The notes beneath the pieces are model-generated. The model ran no database searches. It was not told the DNA's origin and saw only the letters and a list, made by a program, of their open reading frames with translations. DNA of 64,000 nt, taken from Anaerosphaera aminiphila DSM 21120. GTDB taxonomy: Bacteria; Bacillota; Clostridia; Tissierellales; Peptoniphilaceae. This document shows, one piece after another, positions 25,257 to 34,761 of the stretch. Each line of letters starts with the position of its first letter. Positions within the stretch are counted from its first letter, which is position 1. The position numbers were made by a program, and so were the translations under genes. The stretch is taken from NCBI RefSeq assembly GCF_900129925.1, contig NZ_FQXI01000001.1, forward strand, positions 372,001-436,000, given 5' to 3'.

Positions 25257-27431
25257 TTAGTTATCCCTTCTATTTAAATTCGCTAAGAACATATAGTATG
25301 TTAGTAAATAGTAAATTAAAAAGAGTATTAATATTATAAATAGTACAAAGGCAATACTTCCAAATATTTCAGCACCTACATAGCTCTTTATAACAGTTTT
25401 AATACTGAACATATACATCAGTCCTATTATAAGAGCTCCTGTAACTGAAATTATTAACGGTCTCCAAAAGGAAAACAGCAGTTGTTTTGAAGTTAGCTTT
25501 TGAATTTTCGTCTTTGAAATTCCCAGCTGCCAAAGTGTAGTATATCTCTTTTTATTGTATAGGGAATCTTCCAGCTCAATTAATGCTATAATTGTAAAGC
25601 TGATTAAAAGCAGTATTATAGCCAAGTAGTTTAAAATCAATTTCATTAAAAATACAGTAGTCGTAATAGTATTTTTTTCAAGAGTACGTATTCTTATAAA
25701 TTGAGCCAAACCATCTTTTACTATTTCATACTCTTCGTTAAATAACCCTTCTAATTCTTCCGCTCTTTTAAAGTCAAGTTCTTCTGTTAGGTCCATATAT
25801 AAACTTGAACCCACAAATGTTAAATTTTCTACATCTACATCATTTAAAATGTAAAGTGCCTGCACATGAGCATTATAAATATATTCAGGAATTAAAAAAT
25901 CATAAACTCCACCTTTTTTTAGTTTAAATTCTCCAAAGTCTGTTTCCAACCCTTGAAAAATTTTCTCATCAAAGTCACTTTTATCTAAATTGTGCTTTAC
26001 TTGAACTGCGTACTCTCCACTTCCTAATTTAATAGGCTCATATCCATTTATTTGAAGTAATTTATTGTATTCACTTAGTTTTAATGTTTCTATGGGAAAA
26101 TCATATCTTAAACGTCTTTTAAAGTCCGACTTTTTTGGCAAATAAGTATCCAATACTACATATTCCTTAATAGAGATATCTTCTTTATCTAAGTAATTAA
26201 AAACTACTTTAAAGTCGTCCTTGTAAATTTTATCTTCAGAAGTTGTGCTTTTATAAGTTCCCACAACCTGCACATCTTGAGTCATTCTGCTATTTAAATA
26301 TCCCTCAGACCAGCCTGTAATCATAGGCAGAATAATAAATATTAACACAGAAGAGTATATTACTAATGAAATTAAACTAAATACATTTCTATGTCTATTT
26401 AACTTTGAAGAAATTTGACCTTTTAAAAATATACTTTCCCAAGAACTGTCTTTACCTTTAAATTTATAAATATAAAAATAGTGAAATATTAGAAATCCCA
26501 CATATATACCACTTCTCACAATATATCCAAAAGAAGTTTTTGTATCTCCGGGTAAGTTTATTTCCATAAGTCCATACACATATAGAATATTTAAAAATGC
26601 TAATATAAATTCAAATACTACTAATGCTTTTGAAATTATATAGTCAGATTTCTTTAGTAGTTTCATAACTACCAATGTAACTACATAACAAAGGGGTATA
26701 AGAAAAAGTGAAATATATAAAAACTTCCCTATAAATGGAATTCTACTGTCATAAAAACCTTTTAATGTAAAATAGCCTGAATAAGTGAGCCAACAGTTTA
26801 CTATAAATGTAAGTATGTGAAATATTTTTATTGTCCTATCTCTATTTTTAGTTTGTTCTCTGTCTTCTGCATAAATCATGTCAATTATTTTCTTCTTCTT
26901 TAATTTATAGCTTTCAAATTTTCCAACTACTATAAATATTGCTATAAAAAATATAAGTGTATAAAATATTGTGTCGGGGTAGTAGGGAAAAATAAAAGTG
27001 CTGTTCCCGTCAAAAGTTTTAATTAGAAAAAAGTTAATAAACTGAGCTAGTAGTCCACCTAAAATTATTCCCAAAAGTGTGGCAATTGTTCCAAGTATTA
27101 CAATTTCATTAAAAAACAGTGAACATACTTTTTTCTTGTTAAGTCCCATTAAGTTTTGAAGTCCAAATTCCTTTTGCTTTCTAAGAGATAAATAGCCTGT
27201 TACGTGTTTTACTAAAAATATTGAAATTAAACTCACTGCAGCCATTGAATAGCGAATTATTCCGTTAAATCTTGACAAGTCAAATACTACTGAAATATCG
27301 GGATTGTACCACTTTGAAGTTATAGAAAAAAAGGCATAATACACTGCACTGCATATCATCATTGTAATTATAAATATCCCGTAATCTCTATAGTCTTTTT
27401 TTACATTTCTAATAAGTATTTTAAAGGTCAT
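25257..27431 (-). CDS. BceB-type ABC transporter permease
   Basis: A 724-residue permease of the peptide-antibiotic resistance type. It has about ten hydrophobic segments, FtsX-like domains at each end, and a long polar extracellular domain between segments seven and eight (about residues 375-580). Known BceAB transporters free lipid-bound antimicrobial peptides and signal to a partner kinase. The gene overlaps its ATPase by 11 bases. The complete RR-HK-ATPase-permease order supports a self-regulated detoxification module. Which peptide it senses is unknown. Confidence 0.9.
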   Translation of the reverse strand: MTFKILIRNVKKDYRDYGIFIITMMICSAVYYAFFSITSKWYNPDISVVFDLSRFNGIIRYSMAAVSLISIFLVKHVTGYLSLRKQKEFGLQNLMGLNKKKVCSLFFNEIVILGTIATLLGIILGGLLAQFINFFLIKTFDGNSTFIFPYYPDTIFYTLIFFIAIFIVVGKFESYKLKKKKIIDMIYAEDREQTKNRDRTIKIFHILTFIVNCWLTYSGYFTLKGFYDSRIPFIGKFLYISLFLIPLCYVVTLVVMKLLKKSDYIISKALVVFEFILAFLNILYVYGLMEINLPGDTKTSFGYIVRSGIYVGFLIFHYFYIYKFKGKDSSWESIFLKGQISSKLNRHRNVFSLISLVIYSSVLIFIILPMITGWSEGYLNSRMTQDVQVVGTYKSTTSEDKIYKDDFKVVFNYLDKEDISIKEYVVLDTYLPKKSDFKRRLRYDFPIETLKLSEYNKLLQINGYEPIKLGSGEYAVQVKHNLDKSDFDEKIFQGLETDFGEFKLKKGGVYDFLIPEYIYNAHVQALYILNDVDVENLTFVGSSLYMDLTEELDFKRAEELEGLFNEEYEIVKDGLAQFIRIRTLEKNTITTTVFLMKLILNYLAIILLLISFTIIALIELEDSLYNKKRYTTLWQLGISKTKIQKLTSKQLLFSFWRPLIISVTGALIIGLMYMFSIKTVIKSYVGAEIFGSIAFVLFIILILFLIYYLLTYYMFLANLNRRDN

Positions 27432-28170
27432 TTATATCACCACCTAACACAGACATAGTTTCAATAATCTTATTGTAAAACTCTCTGTGTGTAAGTTCAT
27501 ATCTATATAAGTCCTTCCAAATTATTCCATCCTTTAAAAACAGTACTCTATCGCACCATGCTGATACAAAAGCGTCATGTGTAACCATAAGTATTGTGGC
27601 ACCTCTGCTTTTTAACTTCTCCATTGACTCAAGTATGGTCTTAGAAGAACGACTGTCCAATGAACCTGTTGGCTCGTCTGCAAGAATTAGTGATGGCTCA
27701 TTTATAAATGCTCTTGCAAAGGCACAGCGCTGTTTTTCTCCACCGGAAATTTGATTTGGATATTTATATAGTATATTCTCTATTCCCAAAAATTTTGCCA
27801 GTTCTTCAATTGACTCTTCTGACTTTTCTCCCTTAATGGAAAGTGCAAGTTCTATATTTTCTCTCACTGTTAAAATATCCAGTAAATTATAGTCTTGAAA
27901 TATAAATCCCAAATTATCAGCTCTAAATTCACTTAATTTTTCTTCACCTTCATTTGTAATGTCCATTCCATTTATATATATATTTCCTGAAGAGACAGTG
28001 TCTATAGTTGAAATTAAATTTAATAGAGTAGTTTTCCCACTTCCTGACGGTCCCATTATTGCTATAAATTCATTTTTATTCATGGAAAAAGAAACGTCAT
28101 TTAAAACCTTTACTATAAGTTCTCCCTGTCCATAATACTTTTCTACATTTTTAACTTCTAATAAATTCAT
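27421..28170 (-). CDS. BceA-type ABC transporter ATP-binding protein
   Basis: A 249-residue ATPase with Walker A GPSGSGKTTL (about 40-49), Q-loop FIFQDYN, signature ISGGEKQR, Walker B LILADEPTGSLD and a switch His in MVTHDAF. It is the LolD/BceA class of energy subunits for FtsX-like permeases. It starts at ATG 28170, downstream of a BceR-like operator at 28239, so the response regulator should switch it on. Confidence 0.92.
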   Translation of the reverse strand: MNLLEVKNVEKYYGQGELIVKVLNDVSFSMNKNEFIAIMGPSGSGKTTLLNLISTIDTVSSGNIYINGMDITNEGEEKLSEFRADNLGFIFQDYNLLDILTVRENIELALSIKGEKSEESIEELAKFLGIENILYKYPNQISGGEKQRCAFARAFINEPSLILADEPTGSLDSRSSKTILESMEKLKSRGATILMVTHDAFVSAWCDRVLFLKDGIIWKDLYRYELTHREFYNKIIETMSVLGGDINDL

Positions 28171-28222
28171 ATTACCACCTCTTGTTAAAGTTTAGCATTT
28201 CCTCAAACTAAAACATATTAAA

Positions 28223-28264
28223 ACAGCTGTAATTTTTCTTACATTATTGTAAGATTACAGCTGT
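28223..28264 (-). promoter_or_regulatory. BceR-type operator inside a larger hairpin
   Basis: TTACA-TTAT-TGTAA (28239-28252) matches the BceR-type pattern TnACA-N4-TGTAA exactly. Outer arms ACAGCTGTAAT (28223-28233) and ATTACAGCTGT (28254-28264) add an 11-bp inverted repeat. It begins right at the kinase stop and is about 70 bases upstream of the ATPase start. It may combine an operator with a partial terminator. Confidence 0.75.
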
Positions 28265-29259
28265 CTATTAAAATCTTCAACTGGAAATATTAGTTTTACA
28301 CTAGCTCCACTTTCAGTATTCCTATCTATAGATATTGAAATATTTAATCTCTCACCTAATATTCTGGTAATATATAGTCCCATTCCGGTTGAATTTAAAT
28401 TGTGAGCTCTTTCCCCTGTATAGCCCTTTTCCAATACTTTGTCAATTTCATGTTTATTAAATCCCTGTCCATTATCAATTACAAATAATTCTACAGCCTC
28501 TTTTAACTTATTACCCTTAAATATAATTTTAGGATGGTTGCTCCTATATTTTATTGAATTACTAATTAGTTGATTAATTATAAAAGTTGCCCATTTTTCA
28601 TCAGTATATATATTAAAATCTAAATTCGATGTTTCAATTAAAAAGTCATTTTCTAAGAGAGCTCCCCTATTTTGCATAATTCCCAAACTCACTAATCTCT
28701 CAAGTTTAGTTTCTTTTATATAGTAATCTCTCTCCATATTTTCAAGTTTGGCTAAGTAGAGCGCCTGTTCAATTAAGTTAGATATCTGTTCAGTTTGTAT
28801 TGTGATCTTTCTTGAAGTGTCGTCTTTATTGTTGTCACAGATTAAATTTATTGTAGCCAACGGATTTTTAATTTCATGAATCATAACTTCAATATAGTCT
28901 TTGTAGACACTCTTGTCCTTCTTTTCTCTTTTTACTTCCTCAACCATGGACTTTTCCATTATTTTTATTAACTTAACCCACTCATTTTCCTCTAATGGTA
29001 AATTAGACAACAACTCCGGAAACAAGTATTTTTTATCTAAACTGTTTATCATTTTATAATAGTTGTTAAATTTATTTTTTATCTTCCTGAAGTCAAAGTA
29101 GTAGTATACTGCAAAAATTACAATATAAACTAAACACAACATATATATTACTGCAGTTGGAACGCTGTAGCTAATTACTATTACAGAAGTTAGTAGTATT
29201 ATTAGTAAATGAACTACAATGTCTATCAATTTTCCCCTTAAATAATTTAAAAAACTCAT
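28255..29259 (-). CDS. BceS-like sensor histidine kinase
   Basis: A 334-residue intramembrane-sensing kinase. Two N-terminal membrane segments (about 14-58) are separated by a very short loop, so it lacks its own sensor domain. The H-box has His128 in VMIHEIKNPLATI. ATP-lid motifs follow: N-box NSIKYRSN, DNGQGF, and GLYITRILGERL. Such kinases rely on the BceAB transporter for stimulus detection. It overlaps the response regulator gene by 4 bases. Confidence 0.92.
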   Translation of the reverse strand: MSFLNYLRGKLIDIVVHLLIILLTSVIVISYSVPTAVIYMLCLVYIVIFAVYYYFDFRKIKNKFNNYYKMINSLDKKYLFPELLSNLPLEENEWVKLIKIMEKSMVEEVKREKKDKSVYKDYIEVMIHEIKNPLATINLICDNNKDDTSRKITIQTEQISNLIEQALYLAKLENMERDYYIKETKLERLVSLGIMQNRGALLENDFLIETSNLDFNIYTDEKWATFIINQLISNSIKYRSNHPKIIFKGNKLKEAVELFVIDNGQGFNKHEIDKVLEKGYTGERAHNLNSTGMGLYITRILGERLNISISIDRNTESGASVKLIFPVEDFNRQL

Positions 29260-29909
29260 ACTACATACCCCTGCTTTGGAACGGTTTTAATAATGTTTTC
29301 TATTCCAATACTCTCCAACTTTTTTCTAAGCCTGGACACATTTACAGACAGTGTATTATCATCTACAAAACTTTGATTGTCCCACAAAAATTCTATTAAT
29401 TCCACTCTTGATACAACTTCCTCCGGCCTGTCAATTAAATAATCTAAAATAAGAGCCTCTGTCTTAGTTATAAATATTTCTTTAGAACTATATGTTATTT
29501 TATTTTTGCGAATATCCAGAGAAATACCTCTGTAGTTTTTTATATTTTCTGTGTTTTCTACAGTTAAAAGTCTTTTTATTCTGGCAAGTAGCACTCCTGC
29601 GTGGTAGGGTTTTTTTATATAGTCATCCGCACCTAAAGATAGACCCATTACTTCATCTATATTGGCATTTCTTCCCGTTAAAATTATTACGGGAATTTGT
29701 ATTGTAGATTTAACATAGCTGCAAATTTCAAATCCGCTTTCATGAGGCAAGTTAATATCCAATAGTATTAAGTCAACCGTATTTTCATTTATTAAGCTCT
29801 TATAATCTCCTCCATCTGAAATCATAGAGTTATATCCATTTCTATTGAGCAACTCTTTTAACTCTTTTGCTAAAGAAGTATTGTCCTCTATTATTAGAAT
29901 CTTCTTCAT
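29256..29909 (-). CDS. BceR-like response regulator (OmpR family)
   Basis: A 217-residue OmpR-type regulator. The receiver domain has the acid pocket IIEDN and phosphoacceptor Asp51 in LLDINLP, with Lys in YIKKPYH. The C-terminal winged helix ends in KTVPKQGYVV. It is the first gene of the unit (RR, HK, ATPase, permease) and the likely binder of the TTACA-N4-TGTAA site at 28239. Start ATG 29909 follows AGGAG. Confidence 0.92.
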   Translation of the reverse strand: MKKILIIEDNTSLAKELKELLNRNGYNSMISDGGDYKSLINENTVDLILLDINLPHESGFEICSYVKSTIQIPVIILTGRNANIDEVMGLSLGADDYIKKPYHAGVLLARIKRLLTVENTENIKNYRGISLDIRKNKITYSSKEIFITKTEALILDYLIDRPEEVVSRVELIEFLWDNQSFVDDNTLSVNVSRLRKKLESIGIENIIKTVPKQGYVV

Positions 29910-29927
29910 AGTTAACTCCTTTGCAAA

Positions 29928-30584
29928 TTAACCTATAAATTCAATTATATCCTCTGCTAACATATCATTGTCTATTATATAGGACATATGGTCATGCCCT
30001 TTTAAATTAATTGCCTTGCCATTTTTAACTGAATTTGAAATTTCTTCTACAAACTCTTCTTTAAAAATATCATTTTCACCAAATACTAATAGTATTTCAT
30101 TTTCTAGACCTTTAAATTCCTCAAGTTCAATTTTAGGTTCAGACAGCATTAATTTTAAAAGTGGATCTCCTGTTGCCACATATTTATTTCTTATTACATC
30201 TAATAATTCACTTTTTAAATTTTTCGCCTTTAAATTTGGTCCAAGCAATATTAATTTTTCTTGAATTTCAGGGCTCTTTAAAGCTATTAATATACTTATA
30301 ATAGCTCCATCACTAAATCCAAGTACATTGGCTTTACCTCCATCTAACCCTTTAATAAATTCTTCAATATCAGATGCCATTGTAGTATAGGAGTAATCCT
30401 CTGTCTTTGTACTCTTTCCATGATTTCTACTGTCTATTGCATAAATTTTATAGTTATCTTTTAGCTTGTCAATTAACTTATAAAATATTTCCAAATTTTC
30501 TCCATTACCATGCAGCATTATAAGTGGTTTTCCCTCTCCAAATTCCTCATAATACAGTTCAATATCATTTATTTTTTTAAGCAT
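29928..30584 (-). CDS. Alpha/beta hydrolase
   Basis: A 218-residue cytoplasmic hydrolase with the oxyanion region LHGNGEN, nucleophile Ser91 in GFSDG, an acid around GENDIF and a His in KGHDHMS, so the triad is complete. The substrate is unknown; small esters or peptides are typical. ATG 30584 follows AGGAGG. It lies 18 bases upstream of the Bce-type genes and may share their transcript. Confidence 0.85.
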   Translation of the reverse strand: MLKKINDIELYYEEFGEGKPLIMLHGNGENLEIFYKLIDKLKDNYKIYAIDSRNHGKSTKTEDYSYTTMASDIEEFIKGLDGGKANVLGFSDGAIISILIALKSPEIQEKLILLGPNLKAKNLKSELLDVIRNKYVATGDPLLKLMLSEPKIELEEFKGLENEILLVFGENDIFKEEFVEEISNSVKNGKAINLKGHDHMSYIIDNDMLAEDIIEFIG

Positions 30585-30664
30585 AGTGCCCTCCTAATTT
30601 CTTATTCTCACTTCATTATATCAACTTATTTTTATATTAACAAAAAAGAACCCTATGGGCTCTT

Positions 30665-31639
30665 TTATAGTAATTTTTTTCTCTGTTCTTCCGGACTCAT
30701 TGGAGATAAATAGGATATGGGAACGTCAAATACTGTTATTGCTCCAATTTTTCCCTCACTTCTCATTTTATATACTGCCCTTGCATAGGCAACGTTAATG
30801 GAAGATGTAAATTCAGCATTACTTTCAAGATTTAATTTAAATTCATATACTTGTTTTATTCCCTCTGATGTATTTCCAATTCTCAAAACTCTGCCGCCAT
30901 GAATCATTCCCTTGTGATTTTTATTTAATTCTTCTTGAGTGACAAAGTTGACTGTTGTATTGTAGTCTACAAAGTAATCGGGCATTGTAATTATTTCAAA
31001 CTCAATTTTTTCTCTGTCTGCTCCATCTTCTGCTACTACGTAACATACTCTTTGGTGTTTATCTCTGGCTGTTAAATTCAGTTTTTCACCATTTTTAATT
31101 CTCTCAATTACTTCTTCAACTGGAATTGTATACTGAGTTGCATCTTTAACTCCATCTAGTCTTCTAATTGCATCACTGTGTCCTTGGCTAACACCCTTAC
31201 CCCAAAATGTATATGTCTCTCCCTTTGGAAGTATGGACTCTGAAAATAGTCTGTTAATAGAAAATAGTCCCGGATCCCATCCTGTAGATATAATAGAGAG
31301 ATTATTTCCCTCTTTGGCTGACCTGTCTATTACACTGAAATAATCAGGTATCTTAGCATGTGTGTCGAAGCTGTCAACAGTGTTAAAGTTTTTAGATATT
31401 TCCGGCCCCTGCACTTTTAAATCTGTTGCAGAACCACCACAGAGTATACACACGTCAATTTTATCTTTAAAGTTTAAAATATCTTCCAAACTATATACGT
31501 CACTATTACTTTTTATAGAACTTGGATTTCTTCTAGTAAAAATTCCCACAAGTTCCATATCTTCAGTTAGGCTAATCGCTTTTTCTGCACCTCTTCCAAG
31601 ATTTCCGTATCCAACTATAGCTACTTTTATTTTTTCCAT
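30665..31639 (-). CDS. ddh: meso-Diaminopimelate D-dehydrogenase
   Basis: A 324-residue NADPH-dependent enzyme making meso-diaminopimelate from tetrahydrodipicolinate in one step, bypassing the succinylase or acetylase route. GYGNLGRG near 11 is the NADP site, and STGWDPGLFSINRLF and WGKGVSQGHSDAIRR are typical of the family. It is the last gene of lysC-dapA-dapB-ddh, 11 bases after dapB. The product feeds peptidoglycan and lysine synthesis. Length is normal. Confidence 0.95.
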   Translation of the reverse strand: MEKIKVAIVGYGNLGRGAEKAISLTEDMELVGIFTRRNPSSIKSNSDVYSLEDILNFKDKIDVCILCGGSATDLKVQGPEISKNFNTVDSFDTHAKIPDYFSVIDRSAKEGNNLSIISTGWDPGLFSINRLFSESILPKGETYTFWGKGVSQGHSDAIRRLDGVKDATQYTIPVEEVIERIKNGEKLNLTARDKHQRVCYVVAEDGADREKIEFEIITMPDYFVDYNTTVNFVTQEELNKNHKGMIHGGRVLRIGNTSEGIKQVYEFKLNLESNAEFTSSINVAYARAVYKMRSEGKIGAITVFDVPISYLSPMSPEEQRKKLL

Positions 31640-31649
31640 AAAACCTCCA

Positions 31650-32405
31650 CTAGAAGTTAAAAATATCTTTCATATTGTAAATCCCACTTTCTTTGCCCTC
31701 TATAAATTTACAGGCCTTTACAGCTCCCATGGCAAAAACTTTTTTTGACTGAGCTTTGTGAGTAATTTCAATTGTTTCATCTACACCCGCAAAAATTACA
31801 GTGTGTTCTCCAACTATTGTGCCACCTCTTACTGCATGGACTCCCACTTCATTTTTTTCTCTTGAGAGGTTTGCACCCTCTCTCCCGTCTTGTTCTGCAA
31901 GAGTATTATCTCTTCCTCTATTTGCTGCGTCAAATAACATTTTAGCAGTTCCGCTTGGAGCATCTTTTTTTAAATTGTGATGTTTCTCTATAATTTCTAT
32001 ATCAAAATCTGAAAGTCCTCTTGATAAATTTTCAACTACACTTAAAAGTATATTTACGCCAATACTCATATTTCCTGTAAAAAATATTGGAATTATCTTA
32101 GAAGCATCATGTATTTCTTGAACTTGCTCCTCCGTATAACCAGTCGTTGCAATTACCAGTGGTTTATTTTCCTGTTTCGCATAGTCCAATATTGAGGTAA
32201 TTAAATTGTGATTTGAAAAATCTAAAATTACATCAATTTTTTCTTTTATATCGTCAAATTCCTGATAAAGTGGATAGGAGAGTTTTTCTCCTGTGCTAAT
32301 TCCCACTCCTGCTACAATTTCAAAATCTTCTGCATTATTACTAATTTCAGTAACTGTTTTTCCCATGCCACCTGTGGCACCAACCAATAGTATATTCATA
32401 ATCAC
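31650..32405 (-). CDS. dapB: 4-Hydroxy-tetrahydrodipicolinate reductase
   Basis: A 251-residue NAD(P)H-dependent reductase. The N-terminal Rossmann motif is VGATGGMGKT, and EKHHNLKKDAPSGTA is the catalytic signature with the essential His and Lys. It takes the DapA product to tetrahydrodipicolinate. It is packed 2 bases after dapA. Confidence 0.95.
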   Translation of the reverse strand: MIMNILLVGATGGMGKTVTEISNNAEDFEIVAGVGISTGEKLSYPLYQEFDDIKEKIDVILDFSNHNLITSILDYAKQENKPLVIATTGYTEEQVQEIHDASKIIPIFFTGNMSIGVNILLSVVENLSRGLSDFDIEIIEKHHNLKKDAPSGTAKMLFDAANRGRDNTLAEQDGREGANLSREKNEVGVHAVRGGTIVGEHTVIFAGVDETIEITHKAQSKKVFAMGAVKACKFIEGKESGIYNMKDIFNF

Positions 32406-32407
32406 AC

Positions 32408-33289
32408 CTACAGTAAATTTATTTCTTTCATTGAATTTTTAAGTAACTCTTTTGTAGAATCTGAAGCTTCATATAGAGGAAGTCTCATTCCACCAACTTC
32501 AAATCCAAGCATATTCATTGCCGCTTTTACAGGAATTGGATTTGGCTCTACAAATAGCGCATCTATAAATTTTTTATACTTTACTTGAATTTCCAATGCT
32601 TCTTTAGTTTTTCCCTCTAAGAATAAATGTACCATTTCACTTGTCTCTTTTGGAATAATATTTGCAGATACGGATATTACTCCCAACCCACCTGCTGCAA
32701 GTAGAGGAACTACAACGTCGTCATTTCCTGAATACACTTGGAAATCTTCACCACACACTCTTCTTATTTCTATGGTGTGTCCTAAATTTCCCGTCGCATC
32801 TTTAATTCCAACTATATTTTTATGTTCTGCAAGTCTTTTTAAAGTTTCAGGTGCTATTGGCATATTTGTTCTACCTGGTACATCGTAGAGTAAAATTGGA
32901 ATATTTACTGAATTTGCTATAGCTAAAAAATGTTCTTCAAGACCTTTTTGAGAAGTTTTATTGTAGTAAGGTGTCACTTGAAGTAGAGCATCTGCTCCAA
33001 GCTTTTCCGCTTCTACACTTAAATTAATGCCGTGTCTGGTATCGTTGCTGCCTGTTCCTGCGATTACAGGTATTCTTCCATCAATTACATCTACTGCACA
33101 TTTTATTGCCTCTAAATGCTCTGTGTCGTTTAGTGTTGATGCTTCTCCGGTAGTTCCCGTTATTACTATTGCATCTGTGTGATTCTTTACGTGAAACTCT
33201 AATAGTTCTTCAAGTTTTTTAAAATCAATGTCTCCATTTTCCTTAAATGGTGTTACAAGTGCAACTCCTGAACCCTTAAAAATAGCCAT
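32408..33289 (-). CDS. dapA: 4-Hydroxy-tetrahydrodipicolinate synthase
   Basis: A 293-residue class I aldolase condensing pyruvate with aspartate semialdehyde. GTTGEASTL holds the Thr dyad, YYNKTSQ the catalytic Tyr, and GIKDATG the Schiff-base Lys. It is 16 bases after lysC in a four-gene operon. No asd gene lies within the operon, so aspartate semialdehyde dehydrogenase must be encoded elsewhere. Confidence 0.95.
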   Translation of the reverse strand: MAIFKGSGVALVTPFKENGDIDFKKLEELLEFHVKNHTDAIVITGTTGEASTLNDTEHLEAIKCAVDVIDGRIPVIAGTGSNDTRHGINLSVEAEKLGADALLQVTPYYNKTSQKGLEEHFLAIANSVNIPILLYDVPGRTNMPIAPETLKRLAEHKNIVGIKDATGNLGHTIEIRRVCGEDFQVYSGNDDVVVPLLAAGGLGVISVSANIIPKETSEMVHLFLEGKTKEALEIQVKYKKFIDALFVEPNPIPVKAAMNMLGFEVGGMRLPLYEASDSTKELLKNSMKEINLL

Positions 33290-33305
33290 ATTTTTCCTCC
33301 TAATT

Positions 33306-34502
33306 TTACAAATTAAATTCTTCTACAAATACTGCCACTACTTTTTCCACATTATAGTTATCTATTACGTAGGAAATGCTGATTTCTGACGTGGAAACTT
33401 GGTGTAATTCCACATTGTTTTGAGATAGTATTTCAAATGCCCTTGATGCCACTCCTGCTTGTGTTCTCATTGCATTTCCTATAATTGAAATTTTTGTCAC
33501 ATTTTCTATATAGTCAAAGTTCAATTTTTTTTCTCTTAAAATTTTTGAGACAACTTCTCTATTGTCCAGTGTAGTTGTAAAGGAAACTAAGTACTTATTG
33601 TCTGAAAACTTATTTTGACTTATTATGTCAATATTTACATTTTCATTTCCAAGTTTTACAAAGACATCATTTATTATCTCAGGATTGTTTGTATTAAGTT
33701 CTATATTTACCAATAGTATATTGTCCATTATTGACAAATTTGTTATATTCTTTTTTTCCATTATCTTTCCTTCTTTTACAATATGTGTGCCCTCAACGTC
33801 ATTTGTGTTTAGTGCTATATATATTGGAACATTATATTTCCAAGCTAGTTCCACACTTCTAGGTTCTATTACTTTTGCTCCCAAACTTGCCATTTCCAGT
33901 GTTTCTTCATAGGATAAATAGTCCAGTTTTTTAGCATCTTTATAAACTCTAGGGTCTACTGTATAAATTCCCTCTACATCTGTATAAATTTCACAGGGAT
34001 ATTCTAAACTTGCCGCTATTGCAACTGCTGAGGTATCTGAGCCACCTCTACCGAGAGTAGTAATATCTCTAGCTGCATTTACTCCTTGAAACCCTGCAAT
34101 AATTACTATGTAACCTTCTTCTAAATACTTTTCTATTAGTTCATTGTCTACACTTTGTACCTTGCTCTTCATGTGATGACCAAAAGTTCTAAAACCAGCC
34201 TGCCATCCGGCAAGTGAAATTGCCTTATGACCCTTTTCATTTAGTGCCATTGAAAGAAGTGCAATTGTAATTTGCTCTCCCGTAGACAAAAGCATATCCA
34301 TTTCTCTTTTATTTGGATTCAAAGATATTTCTTCAGACAAATTTAAAAGTTCATTGGTTTTTTTACCCATAGCAGAAACTACAGTTACAATATTTTTAAA
34401 TTCTTCTTTTTTTCTAATAATCCTATCTGCAACTTGATTTAATTTTTCAGCAGTAGCCACAGATGAACCACCGTACTTTATGACAACGCCTTTTTTGCTC
34501 AC
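33306..34502 (-). CDS. lysC: Aspartate kinase
   Basis: A 398-residue kinase that phosphorylates aspartate, the first committed step to lysine, methionine and threonine. The kinase domain has VIKYGGSS and TTLGRGGSDTSAVA; two ACT domains (about 255-398) give feedback control. The start is GTG 34502, with AAGAGGTG 10 bases upstream. It leads the operon, whose leader holds a terminator-like hairpin. Confidence 0.93.
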   Translation of the reverse strand: MSKKGVVIKYGGSSVATAEKLNQVADRIIRKKEEFKNIVTVVSAMGKKTNELLNLSEEISLNPNKREMDMLLSTGEQITIALLSMALNEKGHKAISLAGWQAGFRTFGHHMKSKVQSVDNELIEKYLEEGYIVIIAGFQGVNAARDITTLGRGGSDTSAVAIAASLEYPCEIYTDVEGIYTVDPRVYKDAKKLDYLSYEETLEMASLGAKVIEPRSVELAWKYNVPIYIALNTNDVEGTHIVKEGKIMEKKNITNLSIMDNILLVNIELNTNNPEIINDVFVKLGNENVNIDIISQNKFSDNKYLVSFTTTLDNREVVSKILREKKLNFDYIENVTKISIIGNAMRTQAGVASRAFEILSQNNVELHQVSTSEISISYVIDNYNVEKVVAVFVEEFNL

Positions 34503-34564
34503 CTTTAAACAACACCTCTTCTAACTTTAAACCCTGCAATTTAAATAAACCATATTCTAAAAAA

Positions 34565-34586
34565 ACTATGAGTTCAAACTCATAGT
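34565..34586 (-). promoter_or_regulatory. Attenuator-like hairpin in the lysC leader
   Basis: Ten-bp arms ACTATGAGTT/AACTCATAGT, followed on the minus strand by seven T, form a clear intrinsic terminator. It lies between the predicted promoter (34663-34691) and the lysC start at 34502. That placement suggests premature termination as a control. I find no lysine riboswitch or T-box signature upstream. Confidence 0.65.
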
Positions 34587-34662
34587 AGGATATATTTTAT
34601 TTTCAATAAATATAAAATTTTATTAAACTGTACTTGGATTTATTTTGATTATTTAGTTAATA

Positions 34663-34691
34663 AGATTATCAGAAATACTGCTGTTTGTCAA
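34663..34691 (-). promoter_or_regulatory. Promoter of lysC-dapA-dapB-ddh
   Basis: TTGACA (34691-34686) and TAATCT (34668-34663) spaced by 17 bp on the minus strand. The start, near 34656, leaves a leader of about 155 bases. Confidence 0.65.
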
Positions 34692-34702
34692 TTCTAATAC
34701 AA

Positions 34703-34755
34703 AAAGATACACCTATAATAGTTGATTTATATTTAACTTTTATAAGTGTACCTTT
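34703..34755 (-). terminator. Terminator after the Spx/ArsC-like gene
   Basis: A 16-bp stem (34703-34718 with 34740-34755), fully paired when two G-U pairs are allowed, followed on the minus strand by TTTT. It starts 6 bases after the stop codon. Confidence 0.75.
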
Positions 34756-34761
34756 TATAAA

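Noticed and set aside
34503-34656. Lysine riboswitch upstream of lysC
   Set aside because: The leader before the terminator is only about 70 bases and lacks the conserved L-box cores; the AGAGGTG seen is the ribosome binding site.
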